Shown piece after piece: positions 9,267-19,900 of a stretch of 64,000 bases of DNA; position 1 is the stretch's first letter, and every line of letters starts with the position of its first letter. The position numbers and the translations under genes are program-made. Below the pieces are notes generated by a model, which was given only the letters and a program-made list of their open reading frames with translations, was not told the DNA's origin and searched no databases. The DNA is from Sphingobacteriaceae bacterium (GTDB lineage: Bacteria; Bacteroidota; Bacteroidia; Sphingobacteriales; Sphingobacteriaceae): positions 124,001-188,000 of the forward strand of contig JAQSWM010000008.1 in the NCBI GenBank assembly GCA_029266635.1, read 5' to 3'.

Positions 9267-9890
9267 ATGTCGATATTACGTAACCTCATCCTCGGATTTT
9301 TCGCGATGACCATCCTCGCAAATTGCTCGCCATCGTACCGACGCACGCCGGTAGATGGCCCTGCTGTCAACCAGGCTTATAAATGGCTTAAAAGTGGGGT
9401 TTGGAAGAATGGATTTACAATAAAACCACACCCTTCTATTGACAACGTGGCATTTCAACAGCAATATACAAGGAACAAAGGTGTTTGGGACAAAGCCTTT
9501 GCCTTCCTTCGCGACACACAACTTGACACACTTACCCCCGGCATCCACCCGATTGACGGAACCAACGCCTATGCCAATGTTCAGGACGTGGCAACCAAGG
9601 ATATTGACAAAGCTGGCTGGGAATCGCACCGCAAATACATCGACCTTCAATATGTCATTAAAGGGACGGAGAAATTCGGACTGGCTCAAATTGCTGGCGC
9701 CGTTGTTAAAAGCCCTTACGACGAAAAGCGGGAAAGCACCACTTATACTGTACAAGGCGGTCATTATTTCGTGGGTGACCAGAATGTATTTTTCCTATTT
9801 TTTCCTTCAGATGTTCATTGTCCATTAATCAAGGTGGACGGAATTGACCGGGTGAAAAAAATTGTCATCAAAATCAAAGTAGCAGAATAA
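9267..9890 (+). CDS. YhcH/YjgK/YiaL (DUF386) family lipoprotein
   Basis: The 207-residue protein belongs to the YhcH/YjgK/YiaL beta-barrel family, seen in WESHRKYIDLQYVIKGTEKFG and in VGDQNVFFLFFPSDVHCP. YhcH-type proteins are sugar anomerases or isomerases of the cupin-like fold, and many are cytoplasmic. Here the start at 9267 gives a hydrophobic N-terminus and the lipobox LANC, so the mature protein should be a lipid-anchored envelope protein. An upstream start at 9039 in the same frame would lie inside kduI and yields unrelated sequence, so I reject it. It lies 16 bases after kduI and 9 before uxuA. A role on periplasmic uronate anomers is inferred. Confidence 0.83.
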   Translation: MSILRNLILGFFAMTILANCSPSYRRTPVDGPAVNQAYKWLKSGVWKNGFTIKPHPSIDNVAFQQQYTRNKGVWDKAFAFLRDTQLDTLTPGIHPIDGTNAYANVQDVATKDIDKAGWESHRKYIDLQYVIKGTEKFGLAQIAGAVVKSPYDEKRESTTYTVQGGHYFVGDQNVFFLFFPSDVHCPLIKVDGIDRVKKIVIKIKVAE

Positions 9891-9899
9891 GCTCACTTC

Positions 9900-11087
9900 G
9901 TGAAAGCTGTTCATCCCTTTAGATTCATACAAACCATGCGCTGGTATGGGCCTGATGATCTCGTAAGTTTAGCCGACATCCGGCAGGCGGGCTGCAACGG
10001 AGTTGTTTCGGCTTTGCACCACATCAAAAACGGTGAGGTTTGGACTATTGAGGAGATTCAAAAGAGAAAGGCAGAAATTGAGGCGGCGGGAATGGAATGG
10101 AGTGTGGTTGAGAGCTTGCCGGTGTCGGAGGCCATCAAAACCCGTTCGGGGGATTGTGAAGAGCACATTGAAAATTACCGAACATCTCTGAAGAATCTCG
10201 CTGCTTGCGGAATAAAGATCATCACCTACAACTTCATGCCCGTCCTCGACTGGACGCGTACCGATCTCGCCTACGAGCTGGAAGACGGATCAAAGGCATT
10301 GCGGTTTGAGCGAGCGGCGTTTATTACTTTTGATGTTCTGATGCTGAAAAGGCCAGGAGCGGAAAAGTGCTATTCATCAGAAGAATTAGGCCGAGCCGAA
10401 GAAGTGCTTGCGCAATTATCAGATGACCAAAAACTCACGCTACAGCGAAATATAATCGCCGGCTTGCCGGGCAGCGAGGAAAGCTTCACGTTGCAACAAT
10501 TTCAGGAAGCTCTGAACGCTTACGAGAATATTGATGCCGAAAAACTCAGATCAAACCTAATCTTTTTTCTGGAGCAGATAATCCCAACAGCGGAAGAGAA
10601 CGACATCAAAATGGTCATCCATCCCGATGACCCGCCCTACCCCATTCTCGGCCTGCCCCGCATCATGAGCACTGCCGCTGATGCAGAGCATATCTTCAAT
10701 GCTGTGCCCTCTTCGAGCAACGGTTTGTGCTTTTGTACGGGGTCATTCGGTGTGCGGGCCGACAACAATCTTCCCGAAATGGTGATAAGATTTAAAGATA
10801 GGATCAACTTCATACACCTCCGCAGCACCAGGCGCAATGAGTTTGGCGATTTCTATGAAGACAACCACATGGAAGGCGATGTGGACATGTATGCAGTTGT
10901 GAAGGAACTGATTGCCGTAATGCAGGAAAGGAAAATCTTTATCCCAATGCGTCCCGACCACGGGCACCAGATGCTTGATGACTTGAAAAAGCGCACAAAT
11001 CCCGGCTATTCTGCTATCGGCCGCCTTCGCGGGCTGGCGGAACTCAGGGGCCTGGAGCTCGGGATAATGAGGAGCCTGGGCAGCTAA
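9900..11087 (+). CDS. uxuA: Mannonate dehydratase (UxuA), GTG start
   Basis: The 395-residue product aligns from memory with E. coli UxuA along its length: [61 protein letters not shown] and [14 protein letters not shown]. UxuA dehydrates D-mannonate to 2-keto-3-deoxygluconate, so this gene and KduD feed the same intermediate. The start is a GTG 9 bases after the previous stop; an internal ATG at 9936 would remove the first 12 residues and is the alternative. No KDG kinase or aldolase gene is in the window. It is the last gene of the uronate operon. Confidence 0.94.
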   Translation: MKAVHPFRFIQTMRWYGPDDLVSLADIRQAGCNGVVSALHHIKNGEVWTIEEIQKRKAEIEAAGMEWSVVESLPVSEAIKTRSGDCEEHIENYRTSLKNLAACGIKIITYNFMPVLDWTRTDLAYELEDGSKALRFERAAFITFDVLMLKRPGAEKCYSSEELGRAEEVLAQLSDDQKLTLQRNIIAGLPGSEESFTLQQFQEALNAYENIDAEKLRSNLIFFLEQIIPTAEENDIKMVIHPDDPPYPILGLPRIMSTAADAEHIFNAVPSSSNGLCFCTGSFGVRADNNLPEMVIRFKDRINFIHLRSTRRNEFGDFYEDNHMEGDVDMYAVVKELIAVMQERKIFIPMRPDHGHQMLDDLKKRTNPGYSAIGRLRGLAELRGLELGIMRSLGS

Positions 11088-11208
11088 GAATAATGGCGTC
11101 CCTCCTCTTTGTTGAAAAGTTGAAAAGTTCCCGGGCGATTAAAATCAGCCTCGCCAAACTGAATGCCATGTAAACTGTTATTCAAAAAAACGGATTAGGA
11201 GATTGATT

Positions 11209-11646
11209 ATGGGCTTTTTTTCAAACTTTACACTTACCAGGAAGCCAGAGGAACTGGTTATCAATGATAAACAAGAGGCATTTTTTGCATTATTGGTGTG
11301 CGCAGCTATAGCTGATGGCGACATCGATAAATTTGAAAACCAGAGAATGATCCAGTGTGCTTCCAACAAGAGCGTGTTAGCAGGTCGCGATAGTACTGAA
11401 CTGCTTAGGAAAACCCAGCCTCTGGTAGAAAAGAACGGGGCTGGTTACGTGCTCCAAAAAGCAGCAGAATTATTGAGTTACGAGGAAAAGAAAGAAGCTT
11501 TTGTATGTACGGTCGACATTTTTTGCTCAAACGGCGTTATACATGAACGCGAAAAGCTGCTTTTAAATGAATTTGCAGCAGAGCTTAATTTAGATACAGA
11601 GTGGTGCCAGCAGGCATCAAACGTAATCGCCCTGCTTTATAACTAA
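11209..11646 (+). CDS. TerB-like (tellurite-resistance TerB family) protein
   Basis: This 145-residue, mostly helical cytoplasmic protein resembles the TerB fold: an N-terminal ALLVCAAIADGDIDKFENQRM segment with the acidic metal-binding-like pattern, repeated weakly in the second half as VDIFCSNGVIHEREKLLLNEFA. The start at 11209 has a rare clear AGGAG Shine-Dalgarno seven bases upstream, and the product then begins MGFFSNF. TerB-fold proteins bind divalent metal and act in stress or phage-response clusters, but no other ter gene is nearby. It is followed by an intrinsic terminator, so it seems to be a separate unit from the SusCD operon. Confidence 0.65.
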   Translation: MGFFSNFTLTRKPEELVINDKQEAFFALLVCAAIADGDIDKFENQRMIQCASNKSVLAGRDSTELLRKTQPLVEKNGAGYVLQKAAELLSYEEKKEAFVCTVDIFCSNGVIHEREKLLLNEFAAELNLDTEWCQQASNVIALLYN

Positions 11647-11680
11647 GCTTACTCATCTTGTAAGTTCAGCAACCCAACAC

Positions 11681-11716
11681 GGCCTCGCCTCTCCATTGGC
11701 GTGGCCTTTCTTTTTT
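11681..11716 (+). terminator. Intrinsic terminator after TerB-like gene
   Basis: A stem of nine bases with one mismatch (GGCCTCGCC against GGCGTGGCC) encloses an eight-base loop and is followed by the T-rich run TTTCTTTTTT. It lies 34 bases after the TerB-like stop codon. Confidence 0.85.
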
Positions 11717-12324
11717 ACCTGCCGTTTGCCCACCTGAAACGTTCATGAATTTAATCAGCTCAAATCCTTTGGCTGTTTGAGAACACACTATAAGATTTAC
11801 TTCACTTTAAGCTACTACACCAAGGTCTCACCAATCTTTTGAAAATCTAACTTGATCCTGTTACTAACATGCTTGATAAGTACGGTATTAACACAGAAAG
11901 CTAACTTTTTCAATCAGTATGCTACATATTTTTTATAATGGACGACATTTTTAATAGCCGTTCATTAAAGCATTCTTTCTATCTTGGCTTCCACAACCTG
12001 TAAACCGAAACTAGCTAACGCAATCAATTAAAACCCATGTCTATGTCAAAAATCTACAAGAAAAATGCTGTAAAGCAACCAATCTTTTATCAAGCAATTG
12101 ATAGCCACAGTACAGTCACAGATGGCTAGGCGACATTGCTGTACCTGTTCCTAGTGCCTCGGCATTTCGGTTCGCTTCCCTGACTATAAGGTCTAGATAC
12201 CTGCTTTTTTGTTTCGCATATGCAAGCGTGCAGGCTAAGTTTTACACAATCCTTTATAGAAGAAGCTGGACAGGTTCACGCAGAGTTGAATCATAACAAA
12301 TATCTAACCCAATAATTATACTAC
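11717..12324 (+). other. Gene-free leader region of the SusCD operon
   Basis: This stretch of roughly 600 bases has no convincing gene, tRNA or terminator. It presumably holds the promoter and a long untranslated leader of the SusCD operon. A TATCTTGG at about 11990 is a poor match to the Bacteroidota -7 box and is not claimed. A 30-codon reading frame at 12037-12129 (starting MSMSKIYKKNAVKQ) is the only start-to-stop segment that looks protein-like; it could be a leader peptide, a gene remnant or chance. Confidence 0.45.
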
Positions 12325-15198
12325 ATGAGCAAAAAACATTTTGCCGGCTATGGGCTTTGGATCCTCTTCTTATCCATCGCTCCAGGCATTTCGAAAGCGC
12401 AGGAGAGGGACACTTCTGGTGTCAGCTCCCGGAACACTTCAGTTTCAGATGCTTTAGTAAGCGATACCATAGATGTTGGCTATCGCAGACTGAGTGCAAG
12501 AGATTTCAATGGAGCTTCTTACACCATCAGTGCAAGAGAACTCGAAAACATTCCGGTAACCAATCTTACTAACTTGTTGTCAGGTCTGGTCCCCGGCTTT
12601 TTTTCAGTGCAAAACTCCGGTGGAACCGTAAACGAATCGGCAGATTACTGGATACGCGGTATCCGTACCAATGCTGAGGGCGTGCTGGTTCTGGTAGACG
12701 GACAGGAAAGAGAATTTGGAGTTCTTACTTCTAAAGAAGTTGAGAGCATCACTGTATTTAAAGATGCTGTAATTTCTTCTCTTTATGGTACCCGAGGTGC
12801 TAACGGAGTAATATATGTTACTACGAAAAAAGGCACCCAGGGTAAACCTTCCGTTGAATTTACTTCACAATTCATCAATCAGGAGCCATTAGGCCTATTG
12901 GAATCAGTAAATGGCCTTACATACGCTTCCAATTACAATGCAGCTATGCAATATGATGGAAGGCCTTCTTCTTCCTTATATACCAGCTATTACCTCAATC
13001 AATACCGCAACCGTCAGGGAGTAAATGCAGAACAATATCCTGATGTAAACTGGGTAGACGACTACTTCAAAAAGAACAGTTTTGTACAACGTCACAACCT
13101 GAGCGTATCAGGCGGTTCTGAACACACCAGGTATTTCATTAACGGCGGTTATCTATCGCAAAACGGGATGTTTAATACTGAGTCCGAGTCACAATTTACT
13201 ACCAACAACGGGACCAGCCGCTTCAATCTACGTTCTAACCTTGAAGTAGATGTAACCAAAACCACATTGTTAAATCTCGATCTTTACGGTTGGAACGATA
13301 AACAGAACAGGCCAGGTGGCGATAGCTACGCAGCTTATAACGCTTTACTCACTACACCGGCTAATGCTTTTCCAGCATATTATATCGACAATGGCACTTA
13401 TGTTGACCAGGACGGAAGTCCTGTAGTTGGCACTGATGGTAAAATTGTCGCAGGAAGCACCTTAGCTACTAACCCCTGGGCACTGCTGAACAGAAATGGT
13501 TATAGCGTGTTCAACCGGGTATATGGCTCTTTCCGTGCAAAGCTCACCCAGGATCTGGCAGTCCTTACTAAAGGATTAAACGCATCTGTGCTTTTATCAA
13601 TGGATAGCTACAGCGGTTCTGTGACGGCCAGAGACAAGGCCTTCGCATACTACGAAGTTCCGAACTTCAGTAGCTCTTCCAACCTGAAAAGAACTGGAAA
13701 TGACGGTAAATTGGGCAACACGGTAACCGATATAGGCAGCCAGGCTCGTAATTCCTTGGACGTTCAGTTAGCTTACGACAGAGCTTTTGGAAAAAGCAGT
13801 GTCTATGCCACTACCTTCTATAACCAATATGAGTACGATGTGCAAACATCTATTCCCAGCCGCTTCCAAACTATTGGCTACTGGGCTGGCTATAATTTTG
13901 CACATAAGTATTATATCGACTTTACCGGCTCATATCAGGGGATTTATAAGTTTGCTCCTGAAGATCGCTTCGGCTTTTTCCCGGCGGTATCCGCGGGATG
14001 GGCAGTATCAAACGAAGAGTTTTTTAAGCCGCTCAGCAAAGTTGTTTCTTATCTCAAGTTCAGAGGCTCTTATGGGCTGGTGGGCAACCAACGTGGTGTT
14101 GATGAGTTCCAATATCGCAGCAGGCTCAACGCTGTAGGCAATGTGTACAATTTCGGCAATACGATGGGCAATGCAAATGGGTATATAGAAGATATCATTG
14201 CCAACCCGGGCCTCACTTGGGAGAAAGCAAAGCAATTTAACATTGGAGCCAATTTACGCATGTTTAATGACCATCTGAATTATGTAGTTGATTACTTCAA
14301 AGACACACGCACCGATATGTATATGACAAATAGCAACGTCACTTCCCTGTTGGGAACCGTTGCTACAGTTCAGGAAAACATAGGGGAAATGAATTCTAAG
14401 GGATTAGAAATGATGCTTTCGTGGAACTCTTCTATAGGAAAGCTGGGATACCGTTTGGGAGCTACCTACTCGACTACTGACAATACAATCGTGAAAACCG
14501 GGGAGGTAAATGAGCAATACCCTTGGCTGGAAACTATGGGATATTCCCGTGGCATCCGTTATGGATACCAGGCATTAGGGCTGTTCCAATCGTATGATGA
14601 AATCGCGACATCGCCACGTCAAACGTTCTCTGAGGTTCAACCTGGCGATATCAAATACCGCGACATTAACGGCGACGGAATCATAGACCGGAACGATGTC
14701 GTTCCTTTGGGCGATGGTGGCGTACCGCGTGAGTTCTTTGGTATCAACGGCGGGCTTTCTTTCAAAAATATCGGCCTTAATTTCCTTTTCCAGGGTGCAA
14801 GCCGAGTTACTCAAATGCTAGGCGGGAGAGTCGCATTTCCACTTCTTTCCAATGGAACAATTTATGAAAATCAATTAAACTATTGGACCCCTGAAAACAC
14901 AAGCGCTTCATTGCCAAACATCTCAGCGGTTACCAGCGGTGCTAATAACTCGCAAACATCTTCATTCTGGATGAAAAACACCAGCTACGTACGGTTGAAG
15001 ACATTGGAGCTTTCTTATGCGATACCAGAAAAAGCACTTAAGAACGTATTTTTAGACAATGTGAGATTTTTTGCTACAGGCTACAACCTCTTTACCTGGT
15101 ATAAAGGTGATAGCCCGCTTGATCCGGAAGATACCGGAAGCTCAAATACCATGCCTCTCACCAGGAACATTTGTTTAGGTTTATCAGCAAGGTTTTAA
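12325..15198 (+). CDS. SusC/RagA family TonB-dependent outer-membrane transporter (short form)
   Basis: The 957-residue protein is a SusC-type TonB-linked receptor. After a signal peptide (to about residue 26) comes the plug, with LSGLVPGFFSVQNSGG, DYWIRGIRT, VLVLVDGQEREF and SLYGTRGANGVIYVTTKKG. The rest is a large barrel ending in LTRNICLGLSARF. It lacks the N-terminal carboxypeptidase-D-like repeat that most SusC proteins, including the one encoded downstream, carry between signal peptide and plug. SusC proteins import oligosaccharides through the outer membrane together with a SusD lid. Its SusD partner begins immediately after the stop codon. Confidence 0.93.
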   Translation: MSKKHFAGYGLWILFLSIAPGISKAQERDTSGVSSRNTSVSDALVSDTIDVGYRRLSARDFNGASYTISARELENIPVTNLTNLLSGLVPGFFSVQNSGGTVNESADYWIRGIRTNAEGVLVLVDGQEREFGVLTSKEVESITVFKDAVISSLYGTRGANGVIYVTTKKGTQGKPSVEFTSQFINQEPLGLLESVNGLTYASNYNAAMQYDGRPSSSLYTSYYLNQYRNRQGVNAEQYPDVNWVDDYFKKNSFVQRHNLSVSGGSEHTRYFINGGYLSQNGMFNTESESQFTTNNGTSRFNLRSNLEVDVTKTTLLNLDLYGWNDKQNRPGGDSYAAYNALLTTPANAFPAYYIDNGTYVDQDGSPVVGTDGKIVAGSTLATNPWALLNRNGYSVFNRVYGSFRAKLTQDLAVLTKGLNASVLLSMDSYSGSVTARDKAFAYYEVPNFSSSSNLKRTGNDGKLGNTVTDIGSQARNSLDVQLAYDRAFGKSSVYATTFYNQYEYDVQTSIPSRFQTIGYWAGYNFAHKYYIDFTGSYQGIYKFAPEDRFGFFPAVSAGWAVSNEEFFKPLSKVVSYLKFRGSYGLVGNQRGVDEFQYRSRLNAVGNVYNFGNTMGNANGYIEDIIANPGLTWEKAKQFNIGANLRMFNDHLNYVVDYFKDTRTDMYMTNSNVTSLLGTVATVQENIGEMNSKGLEMMLSWNSSIGKLGYRLGATYSTTDNTIVKTGEVNEQYPWLETMGYSRGIRYGYQALGLFQSYDEIATSPRQTFSEVQPGDIKYRDINGDGIIDRNDVVPLGDGGVPREFFGINGGLSFKNIGLNFLFQGASRVTQMLGGRVAFPLLSNGTIYENQLNYWTPENTSASLPNISAVTSGANNSQTSSFWMKNTSYVRLKTLELSYAIPEKALKNVFLDNVRFFATGYNLFTWYKGDSPLDPEDTGSSNTMPLTRNICLGLSARF

Positions 15199-16932
15199 AT
15201 GATCAATATGAAAAAGTATACTATTTTAACTTTTCTCACGGTTACACTATTCTCGTGTAATTATATGGATGAGTTTCCGTACGACTGGGCTCAACCGGAA
15301 GACGTTTTCTCTATGGAGCAAAACTACGAGAGGCCCATCAATCAGGCATACTCCTACCTCACAGAAGGTTTTAACAGGGTTAATGGATCTTTCCTGGAGG
15401 CTGCTACAGATGACGGGATGAGTACTATCAGCAATTCTACCGTCCATCGAATCTCGAGGGGGTTCATTAATTCCAGCAGTCCGGTTGAAAGTTGCTGGGA
15501 TGCATCCTATAAAGGCATCCATCAGGCACTGTTCGTGCAAAAGAGCCTTGCAGAAATTGACCTGGTGCTTAATAAAAAGACCTCTCAGGATGTTATTGCA
15601 ATTAAGAACACTTATTCAGGCGAAATGTACGCTCTGCGTGCCTGGTTTGAATTTGATCTGTTGCGTCATTACGGGGGCTATCCGATAGTAAGCAAATACT
15701 ACCAGTTGGGTGATCCGGAGTTAACGGCAAAGGGAAGAAGCTCTGTTGCCGAATGCGTGCAGAACATCGTAAACCTGTGTGACTCTGCTGCCAAATACCT
15801 CGACGTTACTCCAATTGGAGGCAACGGAGGTTACGGGCGTATGACCAAAGGAGCAGCTTTAGCGATTAAAGCTAAAACGTTATTGTTTGCAGCTAGCCCA
15901 CTCTTTAATCAGAGTGGGAATTCAAATGCTACAATTGGATATGTTTCACCAGGAGCAGCTGACATTAAAGCCAGATGGGAAGCTGCTGCGGAGGCCAGCG
16001 CTGCTGTTATCAATCTAAAAACTAGTGCCGGGGCTGCAGTTTATTCGCTTTTTGCTAACTACGGTACTCTTTTTACTACCGTGCCAAACAGCGAGTATAT
16101 TTTATTTGTTGGAGCAGCCAAATCCAATGCTCTCGAGAACAGGCAATACCCTCCTACCCTTTCCAAGAATTCAGGAGGCGGAACGGTTCCAACACAGGAG
16201 TTTGTGGATGCCTTCACAAAATCTGACGGTTCTGACTACGTGAGAGGCCCTGTGGCAACTCAGTACACAGGCCGGGATCCACGCTTCGTATTAAGCGTCG
16301 GATTTGACAATTCCAGGTACGGCACCAAGCCGGTATATACCCATCTTGGGACCGGATCTACAAACGACGGCCTCAACGTGATTGAAGGTGTTTCAACCAA
16401 CACCGGCTATTACCTGAAAAAGTTTCTTGACCTGAACGTAGATTTCTCAAAGGCAACTCCGGCCACTGCCTTCCACATTACACCTCTTATTAGGCTGGGA
16501 GATGTTTATTTGATGTACGCTGAAGCTATGAACGAAGCGTACGGACCTGATCTTGATCCGAAAGGTTTCGGCCTTACCGCACGTACCGCCGTTCAGCGGG
16601 TACGAACACGGGCTGGTTTCGCCGCTGCAACCGATAAGTATATGGTTGGGGTAACCACAACTGCTGCAATGCGTGATAAGATTAAACAGGAAAGAAGAAT
16701 AGAGCTTGCATTTGAACAGCAGCGTTATTTTGATCTGCGCCGCTGGCTTGATGGCAGTCTATTGAACAAACCGGTAACGGGAATAAGCATAGAGATAGCG
16801 GGCACAACCACAACAACCAACTACTTTACTGTGGATGCCCTGCGGAAATTTGAATCCAGAATGTATCTGCACCCTATTCCTCTGTCAGAGTTGAGAATAT
16901 CCCCACAAATAACTCAGAACCCGGGTTGGTAA
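15199..16932 (+). CDS. RagB/SusD family nutrient-uptake lipoprotein (first)
   Basis: This SusD-family surface lipoprotein of 577 residues has a signal peptide with the lipobox LFSC and TPR-type helices typical of the family. Late motifs include MYAEAMNEAYG, VQRVRTRAGF, ERRIELAFEQQRYFDLRRW and the C-terminal MYLHPIPLSELRISP...QNPGW. SusD acts as the glycan-binding lid of its SusC transporter. The ATG at 15199 abuts the SusC stop; an ATG at 15208 (MKKYTIL) is equally plausible. The gene is co-transcribed within a five-gene operon. Confidence 0.94.
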   Translation: MINMKKYTILTFLTVTLFSCNYMDEFPYDWAQPEDVFSMEQNYERPINQAYSYLTEGFNRVNGSFLEAATDDGMSTISNSTVHRISRGFINSSSPVESCWDASYKGIHQALFVQKSLAEIDLVLNKKTSQDVIAIKNTYSGEMYALRAWFEFDLLRHYGGYPIVSKYYQLGDPELTAKGRSSVAECVQNIVNLCDSAAKYLDVTPIGGNGGYGRMTKGAALAIKAKTLLFAASPLFNQSGNSNATIGYVSPGAADIKARWEAAAEASAAVINLKTSAGAAVYSLFANYGTLFTTVPNSEYILFVGAAKSNALENRQYPPTLSKNSGGGTVPTQEFVDAFTKSDGSDYVRGPVATQYTGRDPRFVLSVGFDNSRYGTKPVYTHLGTGSTNDGLNVIEGVSTNTGYYLKKFLDLNVDFSKATPATAFHITPLIRLGDVYLMYAEAMNEAYGPDLDPKGFGLTARTAVQRVRTRAGFAAATDKYMVGVTTTAAMRDKIKQERRIELAFEQQRYFDLRRWLDGSLLNKPVTGISIEIAGTTTTTNYFTVDALRKFESRMYLHPIPLSELRISPQITQNPGW

Positions 16933-16952
16933 CCATAAAATAACTTGATAAT

Positions 16953-19900
16953 ATGAAAAAAATATATTTTACAGCCATACTACTCCTTTCATGCCTGTTC
17001 AGCTTTGCTCAACAAACAGTGAAAGGAACAGTAAAGGATGAGGCAGGCGCTTTGCCGAATGTTACCGTCCGCCAGAAAGATGCAGCTCCGGTTGTGGCGA
17101 CGAACAGTAGTGGAGAATTCAGTATTGTATTAGACAACAAAAGACCGCCGATATTAGTGTTTACCATGATCGGTTTCGCAACCCAGGAGGTGAATGCGGG
17201 AAATCAGTCTAGTCTTGCAGTCGTGCTGAAAGAATCGGCCATTGGACTGCAACAGGTGGTTGTGGTTGGTTACGGGCAGCAAAAGAAAATTTCTGTAACG
17301 GGAGCTATCTCAGCTGTTAAATCAGAAGACATCAACAAATCACCGGCGGCCAGTGTAACCAATGCATTGACAGGACGTGTAACTGGCTTAGTTACCCGCC
17401 AATCAAGCGGAAGGCCCGGTCAGGACGATGCAAAGCTATTTATCCGTGGCCGTGCCACCTTTAACAATTCAGATCCTTTGGTACTGGTTGATGGTGTGGA
17501 ACGCGATTTCACTCAGATTTCGCCTGATGACGTTGAAAGCGTTTCAATTTTGAAAGATGCAGCAGCCACTTCGGTGTTCGGTGTTCGGGGTGCAAATGGC
17601 GTGGTACTCGTGACCACCAAGAGAGGAACACAAGGAAAAACCAAAATTAACTTTAGCAGCGAGTATGGCTTAACCCATTTCAACAGGCTAACCGCTGCGG
17701 AAAATGCCGAAACCACATCTTTGTTCCAGCGTGAAGGAACAATTAATGTGGGGCTCAATCCAGCTGATTTAAATGCTACCGGTGCCCTCCGTGTTTCTGA
17801 GTACGATAATTACTTGTATCGCACACAGTCAAGCCCCTTTACTCATCCGGATAATAACTTTGTAGAAACGTTCACAAAACCTGGAAATCAGCAGAAATAC
17901 AATCTGAACCTATCTGGAGGAAATAAAACGGTACGATATTTTGTTTCTGCAGGCTTTTTTAATCAAGACGGCATGTTTGAGACAGATATCAATAAGTTAA
18001 GGGAAACCTCAACACTAAAAAGGCTGATCGAATTGTCTCCCGATGTGGACAGAGCTCTCCAGCCCCAAGACTACAACGCTAGCTATTATTTCAAAAGGCT
18101 TACAACTCGTTCAAATCTTGACATCACGCTAAGCGAAGACTTCAAAGTTGGCGTAGATGTGTCATATAAATATACTAAACAGAATCGGCCAGGAGTTTAT
18201 GACAATTTGGACAATGCCTCTGAGAATCTGCGTCTTTTTGCCTCATTCTACCGAAACGCTCCGCAAATGTTTCCTTTGATGAACCCCAACGGAAGCTATG
18301 CAGCAAACATCGGTGTATATCGGCAGAATCCGCTAGTGACAATTGCAAATACCGGATTCCGCTCTGACTTTGGCAATGACTTGCAAACCGCCTTTAGTTT
18401 CAACTATAACCTTCGCAAGTTTGTGAAAGGAATATCTCTGGATGGAAAATATGCATATGACGTGGACTGGAGCAACTGGCGTGGCATGTTAGAGCGCCCA
18501 TATATTTATGCATACAATCCCGTTGACCAGTCTTACACACAGGGTCTAGTGGGTGTGCTTCCCGCTCAAGATTCAGCCAAACGCCCAGGAACTTATAATC
18601 AATACGGAGAACTTGCACTGCGCTATAAAGGAACTATTGGCGAGGGACATAATCTTTCAGCTTTGGCTCTCGGCAACTTCAACTCACTTTCGGGTCCTAC
18701 CACACCCTTAAATGGTCAATATCAATATGTACCTCACATTTATCAGGCACTGATTGGACGTATCAATTACGACTATAAAAACAGGTATTTATTAGAAGTG
18801 AATGCCGGCTACAATGGTTCTAACCGCTTTGCAAAGGGCAAGCGCTTTGAATTGTTCCCGTCCGCGTCTGTGGGTTGGGTGATTACAAACGAGCCTTTTA
18901 TGCCGGAATCTGACCTGCTCAACCTATTGAAAATCCGGGGGTCATACGGTGAGGTTGGAAATGATAAACTGGGAGGCTTTTCGTATTATTATAAATCTAC
19001 CTACGTAAATAGCGACGTTAACTCCCGGTACTCGTTTGGAGATGTGCAAAATCCGGTTATAACAGGTTTGCTACCAGGGCGAGGTGCCAATGAAAATATC
19101 ACATGGGAAACAGCTAGTAAATATAATTTCGGCCTTGATACACGATTTCTGAAAAACCGTCTGTCTTTCACTGCCGATTTGTTCAAAGAACACAGGACAG
19201 ATATCCTGGCCGATCCGAAGAAGTATGTAATATCTGCAGGTGTAAGCCTCCTCGCACCTGAAAATATTGGGGTGGTGGAAAACAAAGGTTATGAGCTGGA
19301 ACTGGGGTGGGACGATAAAGCTGGACGGGATTGGAGCTACTACTTCAAAACGCAATATTCGCACTCCCGCAACACCATCCTGGAGAAGAGCGAGGCAAAC
19401 CAGCCGTACAATTACATGCTGGCCACTGGTCATGCTATCGATCAGTTTATCGGATATAAGTTCGATGGTTTCTTTAATTCGTATCAGCAAATAGCAGCAT
19501 CACCAACACAGTTTGGACTCTCGAACGTAGCGCCGGGAGATATCAAGTATAAAGACCTAAATGGTGACGGACTTGTTGATCAAAATGATATCACTGCGAT
19601 AGGCAACAGCACGGTACCTGAAAATGTTTATTCCTTTTCTACTGGTGTGACTTTTAAAAACATATCGTTAGACGTTTTATTCCAGGGTGCCTCACGTAGT
19701 TCAGTTTGGATGGTAGGCGATTTAGGATGGGATAACAGTTGGGGGAATTACTTTCCGGAGCACCGCAATCGCTGGACTCCTGAAACAGCATCAACAGCCA
19801 CTTACCCACGCTTCCTGCAAAAGGCGGACGGTGCGCAGCAGAACTATTTGCTTTCTGACTTCTGGCTGAGAGATGGCCGCTACATCCGACTTAAAAACGT

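Noticed and set aside
9276-9764. 162-codon minus-strand frame over the DUF386 lipoprotein gene
   Set aside because: It is antisense to a recognised gene and has no family features.
11209-11646. Tellurite-resistance or phage-defence ter cluster
   Set aside because: Only one TerB-like gene is present, with none of TerA, TerC, TerD or TerZ in the neighbourhood.
19071-19490. 139-codon minus-strand frame inside the second SusC gene
   Set aside because: It is a shadow of the SusC barrel with no recognisable motif.
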